A stretch of DNA of 64,000 nucleotides from assembly GCF_002564465.1 (NCBI RefSeq), contig NZ_NUUX01000008.1:101953-165952 (forward strand). The letters are read 5' to 3'. Every line of letters starts with the position of its first letter. Positions within the stretch are counted from its first letter, which is position 1. A program made the position numbers and the translations under genes. The notes under the pieces are model-generated. The model worked only from the letters and a program-made list of their open reading frames with translations. It was not told the origin of the DNA and made no database searches. Positions 20,602-30,264 of this stretch are shown here, in pieces. This stretch comes from Bacillus sp. AFS088145 (lineage in GTDB: Bacteria; Bacillota; Bacilli; Bacillales; Bacillaceae_G).

Positions 20602-21375
20602 TTATATATTATTTTTACTTAAAAGATCCCTTAATTTAAAAATAGATTTAGCGTGGATCTGAGAAACTCTTGAAGTCGATAAATTAATAATTGTTCCTAT
20701 TTCAGTAAATGTTAATTCTTCATGATAATACAAACTTATTACTAACTGCTCTTTCTCATTTAATTCAGTTACAATCGTCTTGGCAAGCAACCTTATTTGT
20801 TCATCTTTCAGTAGCATTTCTTCTGGTGTTAGTGTTTCATGATCTTTTATTGTATGAATAAAATTAACTTGTCCATCTCCAGCATCTTTGATTTGTTCAT
20901 CTACAGACAACATATTTGAGAAAAACACATCATTTATGACATTAACAACTTCCATCGAAGAATAACCAGTATAAAGTGCTATTTCTTCAGGTGTAGCTTT
21001 TCGTTCAAGAGCCGGTTCTAACTTTTCAATTGCACATTCAATTTTTTTTGCTTTATCTCGAATTGATCTAGGTAACCAGTCTTCTTTACGAAGACCATCC
21101 AATATATTACCACTTATTCTAATTGAAGCATATGTTTCAAATTTTAAATCTCTTTTCGGGTCAAATTTCTCTAGTGCGTCATATAAGCCCATCATCGCTA
21201 AACTGTGTAAATCATCTCTGCTGACACTTGAAGGTAATCTTTGAGCTATACGATGTACTTGAAAGTGAACTAGTGGCATATAAATCTGCATTAACGCATC
21301 TCCAGCATCTAAATCACGATCTTCAATCCACATTTTCCAATAACTTTGTGAAACATTTTTTTGAACTTGCAACAC
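20602..21375 (-). CDS. sigD: RNA polymerase sigma factor SigD (sigma-28/FliA family)
   Basis: Sigma factor that in Bacillus directs flagellin, chemotaxis and autolysin genes. The frame is intact: 257 residues from the GTG at 21375, which has GAGG eight bases upstream (a GTG at 21384 overlaps that site). Region 2 shows DDLHSLAMMGLYDALEKFDP and FETYASIRISGNILDGLRKEDWLPR; region 4 shows EKEQLVISLYYHEELTFTEIG and the recognition helix LSTSRVSQIHAKSIFKL. Unlike in B. subtilis, no flagellar or chemotaxis gene adjoins it: codY with its terminator lies 1.2 kb upstream and rpsB downstream. It must have its own promoter. Confidence 0.93.
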   Translation of the reverse strand: MLQVQKNVSQSYWKMWIEDRDLDAGDALMQIYMPLVHFQVHRIAQRLPSSVSRDDLHSLAMMGLYDALEKFDPKRDLKFETYASIRISGNILDGLRKEDWLPRSIRDKAKKIECAIEKLEPALERKATPEEIALYTGYSSMEVVNVINDVFFSNMLSVDEQIKDAGDGQVNFIHTIKDHETLTPEEMLLKDEQIRLLAKTIVTELNEKEQLVISLYYHEELTFTEIGTIINLSTSRVSQIHAKSIFKLRDLLSKNNI

Positions 21376-21395
21376 GTCTTTCACCTCAGCGAATT

Positions 21396-21425
21396 ACCAT
21401 ATTATGTTTAATACTTGATTGACAA
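21396..21425 (-). promoter_or_regulatory. Possible sigma-A-type promoter of sigD
   Basis: Minus strand TTGTCA (21420-21425), 18 bases, TATGGT (21396-21401). An alternative -10, TAATAT at 21399-21404, has a shorter spacer of 15. It is the only good candidate close to the gene and would give a very short leader. Confidence 0.45.
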
Positions 21426-21655
21426 TTTGTTTTTAAATAGTGATTTTTGGTGTAAATTTCTTTTTTAGGCAACATTTAATTAAAAGGAATTAAAACTTTA
21501 CTCAAGTTTAATTCTTACTATTGAATATGCAGTTCCCAATTAAATATGTAATATCATGTCTCCCAAGTAGTCGATTGAGCTACCTTTTCGTTCTAATCAA
21601 ATAATCATCAAAAGGAGTTTACAATAAATCTAGAATCAATTCATCAAATTCTTCT

Positions 21656-21712
21656 TTTATTACTATTTAGCCTTTCAATTCCCCTATTATTAAACGGCTA
21701 AATAGTAATAAA
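21656..21712. repeat. 17-base perfect inverted repeat upstream of sigD
   Basis: Arms at 21656-21672 and 21696-21712, core TACTATTTAGCC/GGCTAAATAGTA, enclose 23 bases. There is no T-run directly after the stem on either strand, so it does not look like a simple terminator. Confidence 0.8.
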
Positions 21713-22010
21713 TATGAATCTATTAATTTTATTCAATATTCGTTACGAATCAATCCATATCGTGTGCTTATGCCTCAAGTATGACAAAAACTCAATTGCT
21801 CTCATTTCTATCCTTTTAAAAATTATATTATTAAAATTCTTTAATTTATTCACCCATTCTTTAAAATAATGTGAAACTTTTTAAAACACAATAAAAAAAT
21901 ATATTTTTTCGTTTTTTTAAAATAATTGTTCCTATATTTCAGAGTTCTTTTTTTTATATAATAGATGTTTTTTTAGGATGATTTTAGTTTTACCTAATAA
22001 AGAACAAATT

Positions 22011-22090
22011 TAAACAGTTCAATATTCATTAATTTATACTAGTAAAAAATAGCCTTTATTGAATATTGTTGTTCAGTAATTAACTGTTTA
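22011..22090. repeat. Two-tier inverted repeat in the codY-sigD gap
   Basis: Outer arms TAAACAGTT (22011-22019) and AACTGTTTA (22082-22090), inner arms CAATATTCA (22020-22028) and TGAATATTG (22060-22068). The tiers are contiguous on the left and separated by 13 bases on the right. No known element is recognised. Confidence 0.65.
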
Positions 22091-22145
22091 CGTCCAAAAG
22101 TTTATTAAATTTAACGAGGTAGACATAATGGGTTAATACAAAAGA

Positions 22146-22177
22146 AAGTAGGGTAGATGTATAAAACTTCCCTACTT
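22146..22177. terminator. Terminator-like hairpin in the codY-sigD gap
   Basis: AAGTAGGG/CCCTACTT with a 16-base loop. T-rich sequence follows on both strands (TCTTTT on the minus, GTTTGATATTTT on the plus). It has no obvious gene to serve and may be left from a lost gene. Confidence 0.45.
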
Positions 22178-22527
22178 GTTTGATATTTTACTTCATTAAC
22201 TTCGTCTTAAGGAGTGTATGTATCTGGAGTGGAAATAAACAGACATATACTAAAAAACAACAATATATTTGAAAACAGCCAACAGTATAAAAGTAGAAAA
22301 TACCATTACAATTCTATTATCGAATTCACTCTAAAAATTGTATCCGAAAAAAACAAATAATTATTAAATTTTATCACTATAATCAAGTAAATATTTTTTA
22401 ATCATACCATAATTTCCAATTCGTCTATATATATCATTTATACAAAAGAGGAAATAGTCTCTATTTATTTAATCTTTTTATTCCAATATAGAAATATGCA
22501 AAATTTTGAACATAATAAAGACAAAAA

Positions 22528-22560
22528 AACCTTTTCACAATTATTCATTGAGAAAAGGTT
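22528..22560 (-). terminator. Terminator of the codY transcript
   Basis: Stem AACCTTTTC/GAAAAGGTT followed on the minus strand by TTTTTT, about 50 bases after the codY stop codon. It separates sigD from codY transcription. Confidence 0.8.
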
Positions 22561-22608
22561 CATACTTAATTTTATCATTTTATCTTCTTTAAGAAGTGAT
22601 TTTATTAA

Positions 22609-23388
22609 TTAGTTAGATTTTAATTTCTCTAACTCTAATAAGAATTTGTCATTTAGTACTTTAATATAAGTACCTTTCATTCCTAGTGATCTTGACTCGA
22701 TAACACCAGCACTTTCTAATTTACGTAGTGCATTTACGATAACAGATCTTGTAATTCCTACTCGGTCAGCAATTTTACTTGCTACTAATAAACCTTCATA
22801 GCCATTTAATTCTTCAAAAATATGTTCGATTGCTTCTAATTCGCTATATGAAAGAGATGAAATAGCCATTTGTACAACAGCTTTACTTCTAGCTTCTTCT
22901 TCAATTTCTTCTGCTTTTTCACGTAGAATTTCCATACCTACTACTGTAGCGCCATATTCAGCTAAGATTAAATCATCATTTTCAAAATCATGATTAATTC
23001 GAGCTAGAACAAGGGTACCTAAGCGCTCACCACCACCGATAATTGGTACAATAGTTGTTAAACCGCCAGAAAATAAATCTTTATTTTCAACTGGGAATGC
23101 AGTATGTTCACTATTGATGTCTATATTTGATGACGTTTCATTAATATTAAATAGGTTTTGTGTATATTCTTCAGGGAATTGGCGATCGCTGAACATTTTT
23201 TGCATACGCTCATTTTCGATTTTTTGGTGTAGACCGTAGCCTAATAATTTCCCTTTACGACTTAAAATAAATACATTTGATTCAATAACTTCTTCTAATG
23301 TATCTGCCATTTCTTTAAAGTTAACTGGCTTCCCTGCAGATTGTTGTAATAACTTATTAATCTTTCTTGTTTTTTCTAATAATTGCAT
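22609..23388 (-). CDS. codY: GTP- and BCAA-sensing transcriptional repressor CodY
   Basis: Global regulator that represses stationary-phase, amino acid and motility genes when GTP and branched-chain amino acids are plentiful. 259 residues: N-terminal GAF domain for isoleucine/valine (about 1-155) and C-terminal winged helix with the recognition sequence [20 protein letters not shown] near 205-225. AGGAGG precedes the ATG. Last gene of the xerC-hslV-hslU-codY cluster. In B. subtilis it directly represses the adjacent fla/che promoter; here that operon is missing. Confidence 0.98.
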   Translation of the reverse strand: MQLLEKTRKINKLLQQSAGKPVNFKEMADTLEEVIESNVFILSRKGKLLGYGLHQKIENERMQKMFSDRQFPEEYTQNLFNINETSSNIDINSEHTAFPVENKDLFSGGLTTIVPIIGGGERLGTLVLARINHDFENDDLILAEYGATVVGMEILREKAEEIEEEARSKAVVQMAISSLSYSELEAIEHIFEELNGYEGLLVASKIADRVGITRSVIVNALRKLESAGVIESRSLGMKGTYIKVLNDKFLLELEKLKSN

Positions 23389-23473
23389 CTTTCTAAATGC
23401 CTCCTATTTAATTGTACGTTTCCTTTGAACTTCTTAGCAATCTAATGGCTGAATTCAAAATGTTTTAGCTAAA

Positions 23474-24865
23474 TCATAAAATGAATTGACTTATATCTTT
23501 ATCTTTTGCAATATTTGCGAGCTTTTCATTTACATATTGAGGTGTAATCATAATTGTTCCCATTTGAATTTCAGAAGCCTCAAACGATAGGTCTTCAAGA
23601 AGCTTTTCCATAATAGTATGCAATCTTCTTGCTCCTATGTTGTCTGTCGTCTGATTAACTTCAAATGCTATTTCTGCTATTCTACGTATAGCATCGTCAG
23701 AAAATTCGATTTGTATACCTTCTGTAGACAATAAAGCTTTATATTGTTTAATAATTGAAAAATCAGGCTCAACTAAAATACGAACAAAATCTTCAACAGA
23801 TAATTTCCCTAATTCTACACGAATTGGGAAGCGACCTTGTAATTCAGGTATTAAATCTGATGGTTTTGAAATATGAAATGCACCAGCTGCAATAAATAGG
23901 ATATGATCCGTTTTAACCGGTCCATATTTTGTCACAACTGTACTTCCTTCAACAATTGGTAAGATATCTCTTTGTACTCCCTCTCTCGAAACATCTTGAG
24001 TAGAGTTTTGTTTACTTGCAATCTTATCAATTTCATCAATGAAAATAATACCTAATTGCTCAGCCCTATAAACTGCTTCTTGAGTTACTTCATCCATATC
24101 GATTAATTTCTGAGCTTCTTCATTCGTTAAAATCTTACGAGCTTCTTTAACAGTAAGTTTTCTTTTTTTAGTTTTCTTTGGAAATAGACTACCTAATGAC
24201 TCTTGGAAGTTCATTCCCATTTGTTCCATTCCAGTTCCTTGCATAAAATCTAGCATCGGAGCTTGTTGTTGCTCTACTTCAATAGACACAAGTTCTTCTT
24301 CTAGTTTTCCAGATAATAGTTGAAATTCTATATTTCTTCTTTTAGATGTTAATTCTGTGTCATTCTCTTCTTGCTCAGCATTCGAGTTTTGTGAATCTTG
24401 ATTAAAAAGCATCTCAAGTGGGTTTTTGAATGAAGCTTGTTTTTTCATACTTGGTGCTAAAAGTTTTACTAATCTTTGATTCGCATTTTTTTCAGCTTGA
24501 TCTTTCACCTTATTCATACGCTCTTCTTTTACAATTCGAATAGAAGTTTGGACTAAATCACGAACCATTGATTCTACATCTCTTCCAACGTATCCAACTT
24601 CTGTAAATTTAGTAGCTTCAACTTTAATAAATGGCGCGCCAACTAGTTTTGCCATCCTTCTAGCAATTTCAGTTTTACCAACACCTGTTGGACCAATCAT
24701 TAAAATATTTTTTGGTGAAATTTCATCACGGAATGACTCTTCAAGTAAACTTCTACGATATCGATTTCTGAGTGCAATTGCTACTGCTTTTTTCGCTTGT
24801 TGCTGTCCAACAATATATTGATCAAGTTTTTCAACAATTTGACGAGGCGTGAAAGAAGTACTCAT
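23474..24865 (-). CDS. hslU: HslU (ClpY), ATPase of the HslUV protease
   Basis: AAA+ unfoldase ring that feeds substrates to HslV. 463 residues from the ATG at 24865, which has AGGAG upstream; a longer frame from 24922 would overlap hslV and lacks support. Walker A GPTGVGKT at 58-65, the inserted I domain in the middle, Walker B with FIDEID, sensor and a C-terminal tail ending SQFIL, which inserts into HslV. It follows hslV by 11 bases. Confidence 0.97.
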   Translation of the reverse strand: MSTSFTPRQIVEKLDQYIVGQQQAKKAVAIALRNRYRRSLLEESFRDEISPKNILMIGPTGVGKTEIARRMAKLVGAPFIKVEATKFTEVGYVGRDVESMVRDLVQTSIRIVKEERMNKVKDQAEKNANQRLVKLLAPSMKKQASFKNPLEMLFNQDSQNSNAEQEENDTELTSKRRNIEFQLLSGKLEEELVSIEVEQQQAPMLDFMQGTGMEQMGMNFQESLGSLFPKKTKKRKLTVKEARKILTNEEAQKLIDMDEVTQEAVYRAEQLGIIFIDEIDKIASKQNSTQDVSREGVQRDILPIVEGSTVVTKYGPVKTDHILFIAAGAFHISKPSDLIPELQGRFPIRVELGKLSVEDFVRILVEPDFSIIKQYKALLSTEGIQIEFSDDAIRRIAEIAFEVNQTTDNIGARRLHTIMEKLLEDLSFEASEIQMGTIMITPQYVNEKLANIAKDKDISQFIL

Positions 24866-24876
24866 AATACACTCTC

Positions 24877-25422
24877 CTATTCTAATTCTTCTAAAATTAT
24901 ATTTCCGTTCGTATAAACACAAATATCACTTGCAGTTTTTAAACTAGCATATGCAATTTGTTTTGCTGAAAGATTTTCCCCTGCGTTTTCCTTTAGCGCA
25001 CGGCCTGCTGCAAGGGCGTAATTCCCTCCAGAACCGATTGCAAGAATTCCATCGTCAGGCTCAATTACTTCACCAGTACCAGAAATTAATAATAATGAAT
25101 TATGATCCATTACGATTAGCAATGCTTCAAGTTTATGTAATACTCGATCTGTTCTCCATTTTTTTGCTAATTCAACAGCAGCTCGTTGAATATTACCATT
25201 ATATTCAACTAACTTGCCCTCAAAAAGTTCGAATAAAGTAAATGCATCTGCAACAGATCCTGCAAAGCCAGCTAAAACTTTTCCATTAAAAAGCTTTCTA
25301 ACTTTTCTTGCAGTATGCTTCATTACTACTGCATTTCCAAAAGTTACTTGGCCATCACCAGCCATGGCACTTTTACCATCGTGTCTGATTGCGAAAATCG
25401 TTGTAGCATGAAAATTGGACAT
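24877..25422 (-). CDS. hslV: HslV (ClpQ), peptidase of the HslUV protease
   Basis: Proteasome-like N-terminal nucleophile peptidase, two hexameric rings capped by HslU. 181 residues. The N-terminus [29 protein letters not shown] carries a short extension before the usual TTI, as in B. subtilis ClpQ, where the residue after Met is a serine reported to act as nucleophile. [14 protein letters not shown] and [17 protein letters not shown] are conserved. AAGGAGG is well placed. Co-transcribed with xerC upstream and hslU downstream. Confidence 0.97.
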   Translation of the reverse strand: MSNFHATTIFAIRHDGKSAMAGDGQVTFGNAVVMKHTARKVRKLFNGKVLAGFAGSVADAFTLFELFEGKLVEYNGNIQRAAVELAKKWRTDRVLHKLEALLIVMDHNSLLLISGTGEVIEPDDGILAIGSGGNYALAAGRALKENAGENLSAKQIAYASLKTASDICVYTNGNIILEELE

Positions 25423-25469
25423 GTGAATCCTCCTTAGAAATGTCGATTAATTTCTAAAATTGAGCGAAT

Positions 25470-26369
25470 TTATGCTCTAGGATGATGTAAATTGTATACC
25501 TTTTGTAATCTTTCCTTCGTTACATGTGTATAGATTTGAGTAGATGATAAATTCTCATGTCCAAGTAATTCTTGAACACTACGAATATCAGCACCGTTAT
25601 CAAGCATATGCGTAGCAAAGGTATGCCTTAACATATGTGGATAGATTTTATTAGTCAACGAAGTATCTTTGATCATTTTTTCTAAAATACCACGGACACC
25701 TCTTGCCGTTAGTTTTGTACCACGGTGATTCAAAAAAAGATCGTCATTCATTTGCTTGTTAGCTACTATCAGTCTATTTCGGCCATCTTCTATATATGTA
25801 TGAAGAGCTTTTTCTGCATAACTGCCAAAGGGAATATACCGCTGTTTATTCCCTTTGCCCGTTACTAAAATAGTCCCAATTTGAAAATCTATGTCTTTTA
25901 ATGTCAAATTACAGCATTCGCTTACTCGGATTCCGGTAGCATATAGCAATTCTAAAAGAGCTTGATTTCTTTGTCCAAGTTCCGTATCTAGATCGCTAAT
26001 CTTAAATAGTTTTTCAAGTTCTTCCTTGTATAAAAATCTTGGTATCATAGTTTCTTTTTTAGGAAGTGACGCTAATACAAAAGGATTCTCTTTTGCTTCA
26101 TTTTCTCTCATAAGAAAACGATAGAAACTTCTTAAACAAGAAATATGCTTTGAGACTGTACGTCTTGATAGCTGTTTGTCATGCAAAGTTGTTAAATAGA
26201 GACGAACATCAGAATAAGTAACTGAAGAAAATGAAATAATGGATTGTTGCTCCATAAAAACTAGAAATTGTTCAACAATTTTTTTATAACTATTTAATGT
26301 GTATTGTGAAGAGTTTTTCTCTAATTGTAAATACTGAATGAATAATTGACACAATATTTTAATATTCAA
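25470..26369 (-). CDS. xerC: Tyrosine recombinase XerC (CodV)
   Basis: With XerD it resolves chromosome dimers at dif. 299 residues, TTG start with GAGGAG upstream. The N-terminal SAM-like DNA-binding domain covers about 1-90. The catalytic set is visible: Arg in YATGIRVSE near 150, Lys in TGKGNKQR, HMLRH near 245, His in LLGHENLSSTQ near 270 and the nucleophile Tyr in IYTHV near 280. It sits in the trmFO-xerC-hslV cluster exactly as in B. subtilis, so it is the housekeeping recombinase and not a phage integrase. Confidence 0.97.
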   Translation of the reverse strand: MNIKILCQLFIQYLQLEKNSSQYTLNSYKKIVEQFLVFMEQQSIISFSSVTYSDVRLYLTTLHDKQLSRRTVSKHISCLRSFYRFLMRENEAKENPFVLASLPKKETMIPRFLYKEELEKLFKISDLDTELGQRNQALLELLYATGIRVSECCNLTLKDIDFQIGTILVTGKGNKQRYIPFGSYAEKALHTYIEDGRNRLIVANKQMNDDLFLNHRGTKLTARGVRGILEKMIKDTSLTNKIYPHMLRHTFATHMLDNGADIRSVQELLGHENLSSTQIYTHVTKERLQKVYNLHHPRA

Positions 26370-26433
26370 GGTAATTTCTCCTCACAAGCCACTACATACT
26401 AACATATTAAGTAGCTATTTGCAATTTATTTTC

Positions 26434-27738
26434 TTAACATTCTACAAAATTCATAATTGATTCTAATGCACGGTTTGCATAAGCTTCATATCGTTCTTGT
26501 TTTCTTTTAATTTTGACATCAAGCTTAGGGAATAGACCGAAATTAGCATTCATAGGTTGGAAGTGTTTCGCACTTGTTGTCGTTATATAATTAGCCATAC
26601 TTCCAATAGCAGTTTCTGCCGGGAATACGACTAACTCTCTTTCCATTACGTATCTAGCTGCATTTATCCCCGCTACTAAACCAGATGCTGCAGATTCTAC
26701 ATAACCTTCCACTCCAGTCATTTGACCTGCAAAGAATAAATCTTCACGACCTTTAAAGCGATATGTTGCCTCTAATAGATTCGGTGAATTTATAAACGTA
26801 TTCCGATGCATTACACCATATCTTACAATTTCAGCATTCTCTAGGCCAGGTATTAATTGTAAAACTTCTTTTTGAGGCCCCCATTTTAAATGCGTTTGGA
26901 ATCCTACTATATTATATAAAGTTCCAGCACTGTCATCCTGACGTAGTTGGACAACTGCATACGGCGTCTTACCAGTCTTTGGATCCTCTAGGCCTACTGG
27001 TTTCATTGGTCCGAATAATAATGTTTGCTTTCCACGTTTAGCCATTACTTCAACTGGCATACAGCCTTCAAAGAAAATCTCTTTTTCAAATTCTTTTAAA
27101 GGAACTGTTTCTGCTGTGGTTAATGCTTCATAAAAACGATCAAATTCCTCTTCTGTCATTGGACAATTTAAGTAAGCTGCTTCACCTTTATCATATCTTG
27201 ATTTTAAATATACTTTATTTAAATCAATACTTTCTTTTTCTACTATCGGAGCCGCAGCATCATAAAAATAGAAATAATCTTCACCCGTTAATTCCTTTAA
27301 TTGCTGTGATAATTCAGGTGATGTTAAAGGTCCTGTTGCGATAACTGTTGGTCCTTCAGGAATTTTAGTCATTTCTTCGTTATGCACAGTTACATTTGGA
27401 TGATTTTTTACATACTCAGTTACACGGCTTGCAAACTCATGTCGGTCTACAGCTAACGCACCACCTGCTGGTACAGCACACTCATCAGCAGATCGAATTA
27501 TAACTGAATCTAATCTTCTCATTTCCTCTTTTAATACACCAACAGCGTTCGTTAATGTATTCGCTCTTAGTGAATTACTACAAACTAATTCAGCAAACTT
27601 ATCGGTATGATGAGCAGGTGTTTGTCTAACTGGTCTCATCTCGTATAAATGTACTTTAATTCCTCTTTTTGCGATTTGATAAGCAGCCTCGCTTCCTGCT
27701 AAACCTGCCCCAATTACATTAATAAATTGTTCTTTCAT
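26434..27738 (-). CDS. trmFO: tRNA m5U54 methyltransferase TrmFO, folate and FAD dependent
   Basis: Methylates U54 of tRNA using methylene-tetrahydrofolate and FADH2. 434 residues. The FAD-binding [10 protein letters not shown] loop is at 10-19, LYEMRP follows at the second strand, and the conserved cysteine segment [17 protein letters not shown] lies near 50-67. [26 protein letters not shown] identifies the family. GGAG precedes the ATG. Its upstream neighbour topA is separated by a duplicated hairpin. Confidence 0.97.
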   Translation of the reverse strand: MKEQFINVIGAGLAGSEAAYQIAKRGIKVHLYEMRPVRQTPAHHTDKFAELVCSNSLRANTLTNAVGVLKEEMRRLDSVIIRSADECAVPAGGALAVDRHEFASRVTEYVKNHPNVTVHNEEMTKIPEGPTVIATGPLTSPELSQQLKELTGEDYFYFYDAAAPIVEKESIDLNKVYLKSRYDKGEAAYLNCPMTEEEFDRFYEALTTAETVPLKEFEKEIFFEGCMPVEVMAKRGKQTLLFGPMKPVGLEDPKTGKTPYAVVQLRQDDSAGTLYNIVGFQTHLKWGPQKEVLQLIPGLENAEIVRYGVMHRNTFINSPNLLEATYRFKGREDLFFAGQMTGVEGYVESAASGLVAGINAARYVMERELVVFPAETAIGSMANYITTTSAKHFQPMNANFGLFPKLDVKIKRKQERYEAYANRALESIMNFVEC

Positions 27739-27837
27739 TGTTAACTCCTTCTACGCTGATTCAATCAAAATTACGTAATAATATTTTATAATTTTTTTCT
27801 TAAAGATTTCTTAATAAAAAGTTGATATGAAAAGTAA

Positions 27838-27866
27838 AAGTGAGCAAATTAATTGCTCACACTTGT
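27838..27866 (-). terminator. Hairpin copy B after topA, probable terminator
   Basis: Perfect stem GTGAGCAA/TTGCTCAC (27840-27860) followed on the minus strand by TTTTAC. It is a near copy of the hairpin at 27911-27940 that contains the topA stop codon. Confidence 0.6.
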
Positions 27867-27910
27867 ATTTAGACAAAGTCCCATAAATTTGATTTTCAGA
27901 CTGATGTCTG

Positions 27911-27940
27911 AAGTGAGTTAAATTAATTACTCACACTTGT
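27911..27940. repeat. Hairpin copy A spanning the topA stop codon
   Basis: GTGAGT/ACTCAC stem around AATTAA, flanked by ACTTGT as in copy B 43 bases away. The first and last stem pairs agree in both copies, and the pair next to the loop is C-G in copy B and T-A in copy A, a compensating change. The topA stop is at 27931-27933, inside the repeat. Confidence 0.7.
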
Positions 27941-30006
27941 TGATCCTCTTTGTAGTCACAAGATACACATTGAACTTGAATACCTTTTTTCATTTTCTTT
28001 TCAACTAGTAAGTTTTCACATTTCGGACAAGGTCTTGCAATTGGCTTATCCCATGATAAGAATTCACATTCTGGATAATTCGTACATCCATAGAATATTC
28101 GATTCTTTTTCGATTTACGTTCAATTATATTCCCATCTTTACATGTAGGACATTTGACACCAATATCTTTTACGATTGCTTTTGTATTTCTGCAATCTGG
28201 AAAGTTTGAGCACGCCATGAACTTACCGTATCTGCCCATTTTAAATACCATTGGATTTCCACATAATTCACAGTCTTCACCAGCAGGTTCATCTCTAATT
28301 TCAACTTTTTGCATTTCTTTCTCAGCTATTTCTAAGTGCTTCTCAAAACCTCTATAAAATTGATCGATGATTTGAATCCAGTTCACATTACCATCTTCAA
28401 TTTTATCAAGGTCGCCTTCCATTTGAACCGTGAACTCAATATTAATTACTTCTGGGAAAAACTCTACGACTAAGTCAAATACTATTTGACCTAGTTCAGT
28501 AGGTACAAATCGTTTATTATCTAGTGAAACATATCCACGTTTCTGAATCGTTTCTAAAGTTGGTACATAAGTTGATGGTCGACCTATTCCTAACTCTTCA
28601 AGCGTTTTTACTAATCTAGCTTCCGTGTAACGTGGAGGAGGTTGAGTAAAATGTTGTTCAGGTAATAGATCTTCTAATTTAACTTTTTCACCTTCAGCTA
28701 ACGGTGGAAGGATACGGTCTTTTTCTTCTGTGCCATCATCATTACTTTCTATATACACCTTCATAAACCCAGGGAATTTAACTACAGATCCATTAGCTCT
28801 AAATATTACATCATTATTAATTAAGTCAACTTTAACCGTATCGAGTACTGCTGATGCCATCTGACTAGCAACAAATCGTTCCCATATTAATTTATAAAGT
28901 CGATATTGATCACGGCTAACATGTGCTTTGATTGTATCAGGCGAACGTAATGTAGACGTTGGTCTAATTGCTTCGTGAGCATCTTGTACTTTATCTGATT
29001 TCTTTTCACTTTTTTTATTTGTAGCAATAAAATCTGCACCATAAGTATCAATTATATAAGATTTTGCTTCCTCAGTCGCAACATCGGATATTCTAGTCGA
29101 ATCAGTTCTCATATATGTGATTAATCCGACCTGTCCTCCACTACCTAGGGAAATTCCTTCATATAATTGCTGTGCAATCATCATCGTTTTCTTTGCACGC
29201 ATATTTAATTTTCTAGCTGCTTCCTGCTGTAGTAAGGAAGTAGTAAAAGCAGTTGCTGGATTGCGTTTACGTTCTTTTCTAGTAACACTTTGAACTTCAA
29301 AGTGATCACCTTTAATTTGTGATAAAACATTTTTCACGTCAGTTTCAGAATTCAATTCCAATTTTTTACCATTAACACCGTAAAAAGAAGTATCAAATGT
29401 TTCTTTCTTTGTTAAAGCTTTACTTTTAATTGTCCAGTATTCTTCAGGTTGGAAGATTTCAATCTCTTTTTCTCTTTCGATGATTAGTCTAAGAGCGACA
29501 GATTGAACTCGACCAGCACTTAAGCCCTTTTTCACTTTCTTCCATAGTAATGGGCTTATGTTATACCCTACTAAACGATCTAGTACACGTCTTGCTTGCT
29601 GTGCGTCTACTAAATTCATATTAATTGGTCTAGGTTTTTTAAAAGACTCTTTAATAGCATCTTTTGTAATTTCATTAAACACTACACGACAATCCGATGA
29701 TGTATCGATATTGAGTGTATTCGCAATATGCCATGCTATTGCTTCACCCTCGCGATCTGGATCGGCTGCTAGATAGATTTTTTTTGCTTTTTTCGCAGCA
29801 GATCTTAAATCCTTTAAAACTGGACCTTTTCCACGGATTGTTATGTATTTTGGGTTGTAATCGTTTTCTATTTCAATCCCCATCTGGCTTTTAGGTAGAT
29901 CTCGAACATGTCCCATTGATGCGATTACTTTGAATTTTTTACCTAAGTACTTTTCTATTGTTTTAGCCTTTGAAGGGGACTCCACTATAACTAAATTTTC
30001 TGCCAT
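27931..30006 (-). CDS. topA: DNA topoisomerase I
   Basis: Type IA enzyme that relaxes negative supercoils. 691 residues, as in B. subtilis. Toprim domain at the N-terminus ([17 protein letters not shown], then [15 protein letters not shown] near 75), catalytic tyrosine in [12 protein letters not shown] near residue 299, and three C-terminal zinc ribbons with CELC, CPTC and CPKC. GGGAGG precedes the ATG. It has its own promoter with striking palindromes, and its stop codon lies in one copy of a duplicated hairpin. Confidence 0.98.
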   Translation of the reverse strand: MAENLVIVESPSKAKTIEKYLGKKFKVIASMGHVRDLPKSQMGIEIENDYNPKYITIRGKGPVLKDLRSAAKKAKKIYLAADPDREGEAIAWHIANTLNIDTSSDCRVVFNEITKDAIKESFKKPRPINMNLVDAQQARRVLDRLVGYNISPLLWKKVKKGLSAGRVQSVALRLIIEREKEIEIFQPEEYWTIKSKALTKKETFDTSFYGVNGKKLELNSETDVKNVLSQIKGDHFEVQSVTRKERKRNPATAFTTSLLQQEAARKLNMRAKKTMMIAQQLYEGISLGSGGQVGLITYMRTDSTRISDVATEEAKSYIIDTYGADFIATNKKSEKKSDKVQDAHEAIRPTSTLRSPDTIKAHVSRDQYRLYKLIWERFVASQMASAVLDTVKVDLINNDVIFRANGSVVKFPGFMKVYIESNDDGTEEKDRILPPLAEGEKVKLEDLLPEQHFTQPPPRYTEARLVKTLEELGIGRPSTYVPTLETIQKRGYVSLDNKRFVPTELGQIVFDLVVEFFPEVINIEFTVQMEGDLDKIEDGNVNWIQIIDQFYRGFEKHLEIAEKEMQKVEIRDEPAGEDCELCGNPMVFKMGRYGKFMACSNFPDCRNTKAIVKDIGVKCPTCKDGNIIERKSKKNRIFYGCTNYPECEFLSWDKPIARPCPKCENLLVEKKMKKGIQVQCVSCDYKEDQQV

Positions 30007-30133
30007 CTTTTAAGCCTCCCGAGAGTTTCCTATTCATTACTCTCTGTATTCCTTATTTCTTTCTTTTATTCTTATGTATTCTCAAATAGATTCATAATAA
30101 GAAGAGTTCAATTTATATTTTTGATTTTCCTTC

Positions 30134-30175
30134 ATACAATTTCAAATTGTATAGTTTATTCTATACATTAGTCAA
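30134..30175 (-). promoter_or_regulatory. topA promoter with overlapping palindromes
   Basis: Minus strand TTGACT (30170-30175), 16 bases, TATACA (30148-30153). A perfect 19-base palindrome ATACAATTTCAAATTGTAT (30134-30152) covers the -10 and start region. A second inverted repeat GTATAG/CTATAC (30149-30154 and 30161-30166) overlaps the -10 and spacer. This looks like a regulated promoter. Confidence 0.65.
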
Positions 30176-30264
30176 ATTTTATTTAGATATAAAATACCAC
30201 AAGTCGCATTAGTATTGTCAATATTTTGTAATATAAACATATTTTTTTATTTTTTAGTATATTC

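Larger units (their letters stand above)
21426..22527. other. 1.1 kb gene-poor region where the fla/che operon would be expected
   Basis: AT-rich sequence between the codY terminator and sigD. No ORF has recognisable flagellar similarity. It holds three hairpins (21656-21712, 22011-22090, 22146-22177) and two tiny frames: 20 codons at 21743-21805 on the minus strand with AAAGG six bases before its ATG, extendable to 36 codons from a GTG at 21853, and six codons at 22218 on the plus strand after AAGGAG. Several long T-runs near 21890-21975. I read it as the scar of a large deletion or a displaced operon. Confidence 0.6.

Noticed and set aside
22218-22238. Six-codon plus-strand frame after AAGGAGTGT
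   Set aside because: Too short to support as a gene; one chance ribosome site in 1.1 kb of AT-rich DNA is expected.
25470-26369. Tyrosine recombinase as a phage or island integrase
   Set aside because: Synteny with trmFO, hslV, hslU and codY and its sequence fit housekeeping XerC; no att sites or cargo genes are near.
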